From NCBI GenBank assembly GCA_006503475.1, contig RSEH01000288.1:1-56329 (forward strand): a stretch of 56,329 bases of DNA, in the 5' to 3' direction. Of the stretch, positions 1 to 10,348 are shown one piece after another (position 1 is the first letter of the stretch; every line of letters begins with the position of its first letter). A model generated the notes under the pieces. It worked only from the letters and a program-made list of their open reading frames with translations, did no database searches and was not told the DNA's origin. The stretch is from Stentor roeselii (lineage: Eukaryota; Ciliophora; Heterotrichea; Heterotrichida; Stentoridae). Made by a program: the position numbers and the translations under genes.

Positions 1-3000
1 AAAGCCAGTTCAATTGCTCTTCTTGCATGAGAGACTTCGTAAATCTCAGAAAGCAAGTCAGAATCAAAGTCCTTTAACCCAGCACAAGCCATATAAGTCT
101 TTCCAACAGTTTCAATCTTAGAAACTCCGATAGTATCACAAATAGAGTCAAAGCGACTGAACAAGTCATCAAGAATCGAAATGATTTCTTTTTCTTCACA
201 TTGTTCAATAATCTTGTCAAAATCGCAGATATCACAGAAGATAACAGAAACAACTCCTTTTTCTTCAGCGATATATCGAATCCCGTCATTGACTCTTTTT
301 TTCACGAACTCAGGAAGAAGGTAACTTAAGATTTGGTTTGATTTTTTGAAATGAGTTTCTGAGTTTTGAATAGAAAGGTACTCTTGTCGTTTGTTTAAAT
401 CGATGCAGTAAGAAATAATCAAGCAAACTGATGAAATCCCTGAAATTAAAATAAATGAAATTAGTGAAATATTGATCACATCTGAATCGTTTAATAAAAC
501 TCCTTGATAAACTATTGTGTAGAGTGCAGCACAATAGGTTATAACAACTTGTATTACAGTGTATTTCCATTTAAAAAATATATATACACTGAAAAGCACC
601 TGAATGCAAGCATAATAACTAACTGTATGCCGTGAATTTACAGAAGAGTAAACAACTAGGCTCAAAACCAGGAAAATATGAAGCATTAAAAATAGTTTGC
701 ACCTTGGAATCTGCCTAATAAAAGTTAACACTAGAAAAGGAACAGTTAAGCCAACAGGAATAGTGGCGTAATCATGATACTCTAAATAATCAATCGCATT
801 AGTATAAACAAGGATCAAATACAAAAAGCACATGAAACTTATAACTCCTACAACAATCTTTATAGAATTCTTTGAATCATTATTAATTTGATCCTGATAT
901 TTTTTTTCTTGGTATTGCGAATTAAACTTTAAAGACTTTTTATTGATTTCTAAAACTTCAGACTTTTCAATACTGTTCCAATCATCAGTCTCTTGATACA
1001 AGTCATCAAGTTTATTTTCATACATTTCTTTGCGATCTTTGAAATGACTTAAAAATATTTTCTTTTGCAAGAGGATGAATAAAAAATACTCAAAAGTGAC
1101 AAATAATGGAACTGTTAGTCCGATTACCCAGAAAATTCCTTGATTTGAGATGATTTCGTAGAAATCTTTGGATAAGTAAAAAATTAGCAAAATCATGAAT
1201 AAAAGTCCTAAAAATGGAGAAATTATTGTTGGGAAGTAGAATTTTCTTGTTGTCATTACTGTCTTTATCAGTAGACTGAGAGATGCTATTAGAAAGTAAA
1301 GCTCTGTTTGAAGCTCTGAGTCTTCAGTGAAGCCTTTTGAGTTTATTATTCCGCTAAAGCATGAAGTACAGATACTGTAAATGAGGATTGCTTGGAATGC
1401 ACCGAAGATAAGGTAAAAGATTAACCTTTTCATTGACATCATTGAATCGAATACTCCTGATAAATAGGCTTCCCTGCTATTTTTGCATGTACTTTCATCA
1501 CAATCTTTTTCAAAAACTCCAACAATAAGTATAGGCATCAATGTAATAAAAATTTCAAAAATAACAAAATAATGATATTCAATCACCGGAGAATTCGACC
1601 AAGCAGCTTTGCTTTGATGCAACAAAACCAAAAAACAAATCATCGACTCTTTAAACAATGAAAAATGTAAGATCTTCGAAAGTCTTACATAAGAATAATG
1701 TCCTTCAACAAGTATCAACCTTTTCAAATCCGAAAACTTAGGAACCGTAATACTTGGGTTGAAATAAGGGTTATTTTCTTTTCCTTTTTCAATCAGTACT
1801 GAAATATCAGCTTCTTCAAGCATGCCCGAGTCGCACATGACGTCTCCAACGGCCATGACAGTCGGATTATGTGCAAAGTTCTTCTTCAAGAGCTTGACCA
1901 AAGACCTCTTCTGATCCGGGTTAAGTCCATAAAAACAAACTGAATCTGAAACCAAAAGAAGAGAAGATAAAAGCCTTCTTGAAGCCTCGGCTAACAATGC
2001 AAAATCAAGGAACTCTGAATCGATTACTAAGGAAAAGTTTATTGATTTTAGGCTTGGTTTAAAGGAAATTTGATTGTTTAAATTTTTTAGATCGAAATTT
2101 TTCATGATTAAAGAACGTAAAGTTTTGTTTCTTCGGATGTTTTGGATTGATCTTCGACTTTTAGGACTGGATTGCTTTATTATTTGGTTTGGACTTGTGG
2201 ATGCTTCAGGGATTGACTTGGCTAAGGACTGGTGTATCCCTGTTTGCTTTTCTGAGCCTTTTTCTTCTATGTATTCTTCGTAGAGTGTCTTTTTCATCAT
2301 CTCTATTGAGTGAACTGAATCTGTTGCTCCTACTAAATATCGAACTTTTGAAGAGTTTTTAAAGAGCTTTGATGAATATGCTGCTAGAAGTGCGTTTCTT
2401 CCATTGTTCCCTGAAACCATCCAAGTCTTAATTCCAGCGTTTTGAATTTTTCCAAGTGTTTTTCTTATACTTTTATGATGTTTATATTGAAAATTAATAC
2501 AGCCAAGAAATTCAAGGTTTTCTTTGTGACTTTCAAAGAGTAACTGCAGTTTTCCATTTGAGTTAATTGTTGAAAATAGAGCGATTTTATAGTCATATAA
2601 AAACTGCTCAAGTACCTCTCTTTGAAGTGAAACTTTATAGAAAAAGTATGTCTTATACCTTGCAAGATAATTATTTGATTCAAAAATTTTAGGATATTCT
2701 TCTTTTTCTTGACAGTTATGAAGTCTTTTATCACTCTTTATATAAATAGTTCCCTTTGACTGAAAAGTGTCAGGTGCATGTTTTCTCAGGAGTTCTCTCA
2801 CAAAAAAATTTATAGATTGTTCTTTGTAATAAAAAATTAATATACAATCTTGATTGATCATATCAAAAAGATATTAAGTTAAAAAATCATTCATGGAATC
2901 CGATAATCGCTCAAATTTTAATAAAGTAAAATACAGGTCTACATTGATATTATAATCTTAAATAAAGAATTATATAATCCCTACAACTCTCTCCCGTTTC

Positions 3001-4774
3001 AATAATTTCTAATCGCAAATAAAAGACAAGTGTTTTATATAAATGATATACAAAATTATGAATTTATTTTGGGTGAAAGATAAAATTACTGTAATTTAAT
3101 TTTGTATACACTTTGCTTTTCCAAAAAATCTTTATGATCAAGGTAAACATCGATTAATATGTTTGAGAAAAGGGAATATTTTATTTAACAGTCAGTAGTC
3201 AGAACAAAGGTCTGCCTAGTATTCTTAAAGTTAGCAGTTACCAGATAGTCTAACTGCTGTTTATTAAAACTAATAACAAAATATTCATTACTTTTCTGCT
3301 CAATATCTAATCCTATACTTTTACCCAATTTTAGTATTTTTTCATTTTCTCTTGTTGGTTTTTGTAACTCAGGCAAAAAACTTAAACTTGTAAACAAAGC
3401 ACCATAAAAATACTCAATATTTTCACAAGAGTCTTGATTTAACAGATAATCTTTTAAGTTCTCAAACCCAATATACTTTTTATCATTTTTTATTGTCAGT
3501 CCTGCAGACTTGATGAGATTTTCTTTATCACCGACACTATTCCTTTTTTTGATATCTTTCTGTCTGAAAAAAGTTTGATCTTTCAAAAAGACTGAACTGA
3601 TTTTCATGTTTTTGTGTTTAATCAGGTCTTCTTTATCTATTATCAAGTACTCCACCCTTCCAAGCTCCTGAAGGCTCATTGGGTCAATATCAAACCTTCT
3701 ATTTTTAAGCCATATCACAAAAACTGCCAAAATCCTAGAAATTTTAAGTACAATAAAGTAAGAAATTGATATAAGATTACTGTAAAGGATTATGTACCAA
3801 ACAATACTTTCATAGAGTAAGTTTTTTAGAGGCTGATCATGAAAAGAAGCTGCTACTACACTGATGATGACTAGAAACACAATTATCAGGAAATTCAAAG
3901 AAAATATTTTGTTTATTGTAACCGACATGATAGGCATTTTTGTTTTCAGAGTTGATTTTGAATTCAACCAGTACTTGGTTTCCATCCCTGTGTAGACCAC
4001 TAGGCCCAACATCCATTCAGTTGAAACTAGAATAGAACCTCCTATAACAAGGCTGTTCACCCCAACCAAGTAAGTCTTAAGATCACCTCTATACCTAATC
4101 TTCGCCTTAAACTTCTTAAAAGATAAATTCGGAAGACTCACCAAAATACTTTCAATTTTCGTTAGACTATAAAAAATCTCATTATGATCAAGTTCTTTCA
4201 AAATCTTAAACGAATCAACAGGAATCTTTTCAACATATTCCTTACTTCCAAGGTTCCTCGACTTATCAAAAAAAGCCTTCTTCCCTCCTTTGCAGTCCAT
4301 CAAAATAACATCAGCAGGGACTTCTTCTCCTTTGGCAATCAAAATCAAGTCCCCGACTTGAACGTTTTTAGAAAAAATGGTTTCAAAGTTGAAGTTTTTC
4401 CATTTTTGTACTTTTCGATTGTTGAATTTTTTCCCGAGTTGATGTGAGTGCCATAGATGTACAATATTTTGAGCTAGGGCTGAAAATACAAGTATAAAAA
4501 AGGATATCAAGTTGTAATATTTAAGAATGTTTTCTTTTATGGTGAAAACCATCTCGAGGACTATCACCAAGAGAAACCAAAAATATGGAAGTTTACGAAA
4601 TTCGAGGTAAAGGGTGACTGGAAGGACATTCCACCAACTCATGTCGCTTAAGTACACCTTGTTGCTTATGTAAGGAGAGGGAGCTGAAGAGTATGCTCTT
4701 TGAGGATCAATCTCTCGGTATTGAGACTTTTTGAAGACACTTGATGACGATTTCTGAAGTCCATTGCTTAACAT
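1..4774 (-). CDS. P4-ATPase-like / guanylyl cyclase fusion, partial at window edge
   Basis: The gene reads leftward as 4774..3190 joined to 2848..1 and leaves the window inside a cyclase domain; about 1,477 residues are visible. The first exon has a P4-ATPase front: membrane segments, an actuator-like stretch (QVGDLILIAKGEEVPAD near residue 140) and more membrane segments. The phosphorylation site is degenerate (IDKEDLI near residue 380 instead of DKTGT). The second exon has the late P domain (WMVSGN for the usual TGD, GDVMCD for GDGxND), the P4 C-terminal membrane segments, a second membrane block, then a class III cyclase start (VIFCDICDF at about 216-245). Ciliates and apicomplexans are known to have guanylyl cyclases fused to such ATPase modules, so cGMP synthesis at a membrane is the likely role. 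The ATPase half lacks its catalytic residues and is probably structural or regulatory. The start has the local TAATAAATATG context. Confidence 0.85.
2849..3189 (-). other. 341-nt interruption (long intron or retained insert) in the cyclase gene
   Basis: On the minus strand the first ATPase ORF stops at 3187-3185, inside the nucleotide-binding domain. The domain resumes at 2848. Removing 3189..2849 (starting GT, ending AG) restores frame and gives TTDYCILIFYYK, which fits the P4 ATP-binding segment. The flanks also carry a short direct repeat GA(C/T)TGT at 3193-3188 and 2849-2844; deletion between the repeats also keeps frame. The insert is AT-rich with stops in all frames checked. It contains a 12-bp inverted repeat (3047-3058 and 3097-3108, TATACAAAATTA) and a 9-bp pair at 2854-2862 and 3133-3141. 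It carries no protein I recognise. Confidence 0.75.
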
Positions 4775-5247
4775 ATTTATTAGGCTAAATTTTGATCGAA
4801 AGTTAGATAGATCTTAGTATTTTTATATGATTCTAGAAGCTGATTATAAATTAACTGTAGGGAAGAGGGACTTCTTGATATTTAAACTAGAAAGTTTTAA
4901 AGATATCTTTAGGAAAATGATGGGTTTTGAGAATTTTTTTTTCTTTGGATGAACTGCTTTGGTATCAAAATGGACCATTCTAGATGCTTAGAATAAATGA
5001 TAGCACATGTACTGGCATGTTTTAATTTAATATAAATAATTATATTAAACTATTACCTCGGCCTGGCCAAGCCATTCTAAGTTTCCATTTCCATTAAATC
5101 CAAATCGTAACCTTCATAACAGTTCCAAAAAATTTTAGCAAAATTTTAAACGAATAAATATCATTGACTAGAGGTCAAAAAATTAAGCACCAGAATACGG
5201 ATTCTTATTTTACCTATCATATCTTAATTGTTTCTAACCTTAGTAAA
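4775..5247. other. AT-rich spacer between two minus-strand genes
   Basis: About 470 bases between the cyclase start and the RCC1 stop. I see no ORF of useful length and no RNA fold that stands out. It should contain the promoter of the cyclase gene, immediately right of 4774. Confidence 0.5.
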
Positions 5248-6222
5248 CTAAATAAAATAACTGACAGCTCCTCCACAATACACTTTCTTTATTTCTTTAA
5301 AAATTGAATAAGGTGTATATCTATTCACAAAGTCACCAGTCAAGAGATTCCCATGTTCATTCCAGCCCCAGGCAAGGACTTCTCCATTACGAACCGCAAA
5401 GTTATTTTCAGTGGCACAGAAAATATCTTCAACCATATCCAAAACTAAATGAAATTTCGACTGATTTTCAACCTTACCATTACCTTGCTGTCCAAGATCT
5501 CCTTTACCTGCTAAATATAAATTCTTATCATCTGTTAAAACAACAGAGTGGTTCCAACCACAGCAAATTTTTTTGATTTTTTGAGGAAATTCTAAAAATT
5601 GAGGATATTTTACGATTTTTTCATTAATTCCAAGTTGGCCAAAATTATTGGTTCCCCAAATGAAAAGCTTCTTCTCATGAAAGCTGATTGTGTGTTTGTT
5701 TCCACTGGCGATCATTTCAAATTTTTCTTGAGTTTTTGTAAACTCTGGAATTTTTACCTGGTTTTTGTGTCCAAAGCCCAGCTGAAATCCAGAGTTTTCA
5801 CCAAATGCGAAAAAACCATCGTCAGTCAGTATAAAAGAAGTGCGAAAGCCACAAACAACATCAGTGGCATTCAAAATATTTAAAGGTTCAGGATTTAAAA
5901 CTTTAGAACAGTCGCCAAGACCCAGTTGCCCTTGTGGTCCTTGCCCAAATGCGAAAACTTGGTCATTGGTGAGGATCAGGATATGAGTCCAGCCACAAGC
6001 GACTTTTTTGACTTGTCTAAAAACCAACTTGTATATATTATCCTTCCAACAATAAAGATTATCATCTTCATCAATACTGCAAGATAAAGTACCGGAAGTC
6101 ACAATATCCCTAATCCTATAAGGAAAAACGACTGTTCTCGCCAATGGATAGTCCTTGTTACTAGGTTGAAACAACAAACCATTACTTCCAGACCCACAGC
6201 ACTCAACATATGTAAAGTTCAT
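5248..6222 (-). CDS. RCC1-repeat beta-propeller protein
   Basis: The 324-residue protein consists of RCC1/BLIP-II type repeats. Repeated signatures are visible: GWTHILILTNDQVFAFGQG, GFRTSFILTDDGFFAFGEN, GNKHTISFHEKKLFIWGTN and GWNHSVVLTDDKNLYLAGKG, each followed by a G-Q-L/Q-G turn. The length fits one seven-bladed propeller with no extra domain. Such proteins include Ran exchange factors and many unrelated scaffolds; the exchange-factor residues cannot be judged here, so only the fold is claimed. The start MNFTYVECCGSG at 6222 is preferred. An upstream ATG at 6294 would overlap the divergent gene starting at 6230 and adds residues that do not look like a blade. Only 7 nt separate the two divergent start codons. 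Confidence 0.85.
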   Translation of the reverse strand: MNFTYVECCGSGSNGLLFQPSNKDYPLARTVVFPYRIRDIVTSGTLSCSIDEDDNLYCWKDNIYKLVFRQVKKVACGWTHILILTNDQVFAFGQGPQGQLGLGDCSKVLNPEPLNILNATDVVCGFRTSFILTDDGFFAFGENSGFQLGFGHKNQVKIPEFTKTQEKFEMIASGNKHTISFHEKKLFIWGTNNFGQLGINEKIVKYPQFLEFPQKIKKICCGWNHSVVLTDDKNLYLAGKGDLGQQGNGKVENQSKFHLVLDMVEDIFCATENNFAVRNGEVLAWGWNEHGNLLTGDFVNRYTPYSIFKEIKKVYCGGAVSYFI

Positions 6223-6229
6223 TAAATAA

Positions 6230-9130
6230 ATGGAACTTAGACAAAAAGGTATCTGGCTCAGTGTCACTCTTGACCAACTCAGCGCCTTTTTCATTTACTC
6301 CAGTTTATCAGCACCGATGTTTTCTTGCAGTTCATTCGAATTCTTCATCGACTATTCAGCTTCCACTGCTGAAAAAGCGCCAGGCAAGGTAGTTCTTCCC
6401 CTGAGTTCTTCAAATGAAACATGTGACAGTATCGAAGGCAATTTTACAACTTTTACTTTAATCAGCGGGTTGTTTAAACTGCTTTGTTACTTTTCTATTA
6501 TTTTATTAGAGCTTAGTTCCTTGCATTATGTGCTGGTTTTGTTTATAAGGACTAGAAATTTCTTGACTTTGAGTTATTCTCATGCTTTTGCAACTGTTTT
6601 TTATCTTCTTGGAAGCTTTCCTTACATTTTATTCGTCTTTTTGATGAAACTTGACTTGAAGGTTGGAATGTTTTTAGTCATTTTTTCTACCATTTTCATG
6701 ATTTTTAGACTGTTTTTTTACAATCATCTGAAAAAACATAAAAACTGGGGACTTGAAGTCTTGAGGTATAACTCGTTAGAGGAAAGGAAAGAAGATGACA
6801 GTCATTTTTCAGTCGAAGCTGAAAAAACTGAAGAAAAATTTAAAAGTCTTTATGAAAAAACCACTCTTCAAATTAAAGAACTAGAAAAAAAAAACACTTT
6901 TTTGACTTCAGAAAAAAATAACATTGAAAAAAACTTAAGTCTTCAAGTTAAAAATCTGGAAAAAAACTTAAAAGAACTTGCTTCGAGCTCTGAAGACTCA
7001 AAAAAAAAAGCGGAAAGTCTTGCTTTTGCAAAAGGCGTTGAAAGCAACCAGGCTGAATTCTCTGCAAGACTTGAAGAAAAGTTCTTGCTTGGAGTGGAAA
7101 AAGGAAAAAATCAGGGCAAGGCGGAATTTGAAGAAATTCTTAAAAAAAGTGAAGAAAATTGTTATTCTAAAGCTTTTCATGAAGCTGAAAGGAAGTTTCA
7201 GGCAAAGCTCATGGAAATCGAAGGGACTTACCAACAGAAAATGAATGAAAAACCTTCAGAAAGTCAAGATTTTCATTTAAAACTGAAGGAGTCTGAAGAA
7301 AAATACGAAAAAATCTGGAATAACAGTCAAGAGCTGATTAAAGAAATCAATGAATTAAAGTTAACTCGGGAAAGAGAAGTCAAGGATCTTGTAGAAAAAG
7401 GTAGAAAAATTGAAGAAGAAAGAAAAAAACTTGAAGTTTCTTGCAAATATCTCCAAGATGAGAATCAAAATCTTAAGAAAAATGTCGAAGATCAAATAGG
7501 TTTGAATGAAAAACTGACCCTGGAACTAACAAAAACACGAGAAGTTGAAAAAAGCAAAAACTTGGAAGACAGTCACGAAAATCACTTGATCAAAGCAAAA
7601 ATTGAAGAAATTTCGAAGGAAAATCAAACTTTGCAAAACTTACTGAATGAAAAAACGAACGATTTAAAAATTCTTTCAGAAAATAATGAAAAAGAAAGAA
7701 TTTTAAACCTTCAGATTTCAAGTAAATTACAAGAACTTGAAAAAAACCTGAAGGAAAAACAAGAAGAAATTAGTTTTCTTTCAGAGAAGTTTAGTCAATC
7801 AGAGGAAAAATGCAAAAAAATAACTGATTCTCTCACAGCCTCTTCAAATGAAACCTCTTTGCTAAGACTTGAACTTTCATCTTTAAATTCAGAACTGGTA
7901 TCAAAAAACCAGCATCTTCAAGACTTCAAAGATCAGCTCAATTCAAACCCATCAAAAGAAGACCTTCTGAAACATTTACAAGAAATCACGAAAAAAGATG
8001 AAGAACTTCAAGAAGCTCGAAAAAATTTCACTCAAAAGGAATCTGAACTCAATCAGGTCAAAACCAATCTCGAAGTCCAAATCTCTGAAAACTTGAAAAC
8101 AACTCAAAATCTTTCAAAACTTTCTCAAGAAGTTGAAACCTTGAAAAATCTTCTGGAATCTCAAAAAACAGACTCATTGAAAGCTATTCAAGATAAAAAC
8201 ATTGAAATTCAGTCAATTCAGCTTCAGTTATCAGAAACTAACTCAAAAGTTTTAAGTCTTGAACAACAGTTAAAGTCAAAATTACAAGAAATTGAATCTT
8301 TGACTGTCCAAATTAAAGATTTTCACTCTCAAATAAATCAAATCAACGAAAATCTTTCAAAATCTGAAGAAAACTACGAAAAAATCATCAAAGACCAACA
8401 AGCCAAAATCACTAATTTTGAATCAGACCATTCAAAAAACCTTCTCCTCATCCAAGATTTACAAGCAAAAAATCTCGAAACCTCTAAAATCACTTCAGAA
8501 AATTTAGAACTCATCTCAAAAATCAAGTCTTTAGAGAATTTCCTCGAAAACTCCTCTAAAACCTCCGAAAACCTTCAAAACCAACTAAACGAAAAATCCA
8601 AAACAATAGAAACCCTAGAAAAATCCATAAAACAATCAACTTCATCCTCATTTAATCTCGAAGAAAAGTTAAAAACCTCAGAAACCTCTTTAAAATCTCT
8701 ACAAATCACGCTAGAAACCTTAAAATCCTCAACAGACCATGAAATCTCTTCACTTTCTTCAAAACTATCAGAATCCGAGCACATTAAAACCACTCTTCTC
8801 CTGCAGTTAAATTCCCTCGAATCAGAAGAAAAATCATTAAAGTCCAACATCTCCTCCTTACTTCTCGAGTTATCCTCATTAAAATCACTTTCAGAATCAC
8901 AAGACCAGGAGTTACAAGAAACAAAAAAGCTTCAAGAATCGATTCTCAAATTAAAATCCGAAGCAGAAAAAAACCTTTCAAGCACGGTTCAAGATCTGAT
9001 TCAAATCGAAAGTCAAAAATCATCATTAGAAGCAGAACTGGAGTCAAAAGACCGAAAGATCAAAGAGTTGACTCAGATAAACAAAGAACTTTCTGAAAAC
9101 CTTCAGTCATTAATTCTTAGTTCATCTTAA
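6230..9130 (+). CDS. membrane-anchored long coiled-coil protein
   Basis: The 966-residue protein has an N-terminal part of about 170 residues with several hydrophobic segments (around 15-25, 80-108, 120-140 and 143-165). After that comes a very long, almost uninterrupted heptad-rich region from about residue 190 to the end, rich in E, K, Q, S and L. No enzyme domain is visible. It resembles tethering or scaffold proteins in general design (membrane anchor plus long rod), but low-complexity coiled coils give unreliable homology, so no family is claimed. The start at 6230 lies in a TTAAATAAATGG context; an internal Met at residue 30 is an alternative. The stop is followed after one base by the ATG of the ankyrin gene. 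Confidence 0.8.
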   Translation: MELRQKGIWLSVTLDQLSAFFIYSSLSAPMFSCSSFEFFIDYSASTAEKAPGKVVLPLSSSNETCDSIEGNFTTFTLISGLFKLLCYFSIILLELSSLHYVLVLFIRTRNFLTLSYSHAFATVFYLLGSFPYILFVFLMKLDLKVGMFLVIFSTIFMIFRLFFYNHLKKHKNWGLEVLRYNSLEERKEDDSHFSVEAEKTEEKFKSLYEKTTLQIKELEKKNTFLTSEKNNIEKNLSLQVKNLEKNLKELASSSEDSKKKAESLAFAKGVESNQAEFSARLEEKFLLGVEKGKNQGKAEFEEILKKSEENCYSKAFHEAERKFQAKLMEIEGTYQQKMNEKPSESQDFHLKLKESEEKYEKIWNNSQELIKEINELKLTREREVKDLVEKGRKIEEERKKLEVSCKYLQDENQNLKKNVEDQIGLNEKLTLELTKTREVEKSKNLEDSHENHLIKAKIEEISKENQTLQNLLNEKTNDLKILSENNEKERILNLQISSKLQELEKNLKEKQEEISFLSEKFSQSEEKCKKITDSLTASSNETSLLRLELSSLNSELVSKNQHLQDFKDQLNSNPSKEDLLKHLQEITKKDEELQEARKNFTQKESELNQVKTNLEVQISENLKTTQNLSKLSQEVETLKNLLESQKTDSLKAIQDKNIEIQSIQLQLSETNSKVLSLEQQLKSKLQEIESLTVQIKDFHSQINQINENLSKSEENYEKIIKDQQAKITNFESDHSKNLLLIQDLQAKNLETSKITSENLELISKIKSLENFLENSSKTSENLQNQLNEKSKTIETLEKSIKQSTSSSFNLEEKLKTSETSLKSLQITLETLKSSTDHEISSLSSKLSESEHIKTTLLLQLNSLESEEKSLKSNISSLLLELSSLKSLSESQDQELQETKKLQESILKLKSEAEKNLSSTVQDLIQIESQKSSLEAELESKDRKIKELTQINKELSENLQSLILSSS

Positions 9131-9131
9131 A

Positions 9132-9992
9132 ATGGAAAAACATTGGAAATACTGCAAGTCTGTCAAAATCTTTCCAAATAGCAAGTCGAGAAACTCCGTT
9201 TCTCCAGCACGAAAAGTGAAATACAGTCCATTCAAAAGAGCACTTCTGATAACCAGCTCTAAAGGAAAACGAGGAATCACCTTAAAGACCTCGACTCCGA
9301 CCCCAACGACTCAAGAGTCTTCTCCAATGCCAAGCACATCAGCGCGATTCATTCCAAAGACCCGTCTTTATCTGGAACTTTCTGAAAGTCCTACACCTTA
9401 TGACTTAAAAAGTAAAAATCTCATCAAAGACCTGGAGCTTGCAAAGCGACTTATAAACTATGAAGACCTTGAAAGCAAAAAGCAAAAAGTAAGAAAAGAA
9501 TACAAACAACTCACGAAAAAAGACATCAAAAGAGTCGAGGATGAAAGAGAAGATTTACTTGATCTTGGAATGAGTTTTAATCAAAATCATTCAATGGCTA
9601 AAGAATTTTTTTATCAGGTGAAAAAAGGAGATGAGGCGAAAATTGCTTTGATTATTAAAGAGTTTCCGGAAATTGTAAAGGAAGTTGATGGAACTGGACA
9701 GACTGCTCTTCATTGGGCTGCTAGAAGAAGGTTTATTAATATTGTGAAAGGGTTGCTTATGTGTGGAGTCAATCCTATGGCGAAGGATATGGTTGGAAGA
9801 AGGGCTGAGGATATTGCAAGGGCCAAGAAGTTTGTGGATGTTAGTGAATTGTTAGTTGCTGCTCGTAGGAGAACTGCTAATGTCAGTAAGATCTTTGTTA
9901 GCAATGATCAGAGGACTAATAATCCTATGGCTTTACTTATGAATATGAAGGTTAGAAGGACTATCAATCCTTTAAATCGCACAGTTTTGTAA
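9132..9992 (+). CDS. ankyrin-repeat protein with basic N-terminal tail
   Basis: The 286-residue protein begins with a basic, Ser/Thr/Pro-rich tail of about 85 residues. A charged helical stretch follows (about 100-145), then two to three ankyrin-type repeats (about 150-245). The clearest signature is GTGQTALHWAARRRFINIV, followed by GLLMCGVNPMAKDMVGRRAEDIARA. Ankyrin repeats bind proteins, and the partner is unknown. The ATG is 1 nt after the stop of the coiled-coil gene and in a different frame. No 15- or 16-nt GT-AG intron in this stretch would join the two. Either the two ORFs share a transcript, the start is downstream, or there is a local frame error. Confidence 0.75.
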   Translation: MEKHWKYCKSVKIFPNSKSRNSVSPARKVKYSPFKRALLITSSKGKRGITLKTSTPTPTTQESSPMPSTSARFIPKTRLYLELSESPTPYDLKSKNLIKDLELAKRLINYEDLESKKQKVRKEYKQLTKKDIKRVEDEREDLLDLGMSFNQNHSMAKEFFYQVKKGDEAKIALIIKEFPEIVKEVDGTGQTALHWAARRRFINIVKGLLMCGVNPMAKDMVGRRAEDIARAKKFVDVSELLVAARRRTANVSKIFVSNDQRTNNPMALLMNMKVRRTINPLNRTVL

Positions 9993-10348
9993 TTAGATTA
10001 GATATTGGTGGATATTGAATTTTATTGAAAATTTTAGAGTTTTTTACATATGAAGTTTATTATCGTTGATATACTGATGTAAATATTATTTATAATAAGA
10101 TTATTAATTATAAGGAAAAGCACCAGAAATAACCTCCTCACTCAACATATAGCATCAATAAAAAACTCTAATCCTCAAGTCAACACTAAAATCATCAATA
10201 TTCATCTTCTCTCAAATAAAACCCCCATTAATCCAAAACCCTAAAAAACAATCTCCACCTTCCCCAAAAAAAAAAACCCCAAATCTCCTAATAAAACCCT
10301 TAAAACAAATCCAATCTTAAATCCAAATCTAAAAAACCCTAAAAATAA
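9993..10348. promoter_or_regulatory. spacer with C/A-rich, G-poor leader of the trehalose gene
   Basis: The first ~130 bases are AT-rich. From about 10130 to the ATG at 10349 the plus strand is strikingly poor in G and rich in C and A, with runs of A and repeated CCAAATC/ACCCTAAA-like words, ending in AAATAAATGG. The same composition occurs before other genes in the window (20.15-20.32 kb, 36.53-36.68 kb), so it may be a leader or promoter signature. No gene is seen. Confidence 0.4.

Noticed and set aside
2854-3141. TTGATCATA / TATGATCAA as terminal inverted repeats of the insert
   Set aside because: The pair contains a GATC palindrome, is only 9 bp, and its right copy lies about 45 bases inside the boundary required by the reading frame.
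6998-7234. Antisense ORFs inside long genes
   Set aside because: They are opposite-strand shadows of the Lys/Glu-rich coiled-coil coding sequence, with no independent start context or domain.
9106-9120. 15-nt intron GTCATTAATTCTTAG near the end of the coiled-coil gene
   Set aside because: It lacks the GTA start, and its removal does not take away the TAA stop or join the ankyrin frame.
10336-10348. AAACCCTAAA looks like a telomere repeat
   Set aside because: It occurs once, inside a C/A-rich leader directly before a start codon, and is not repeated.
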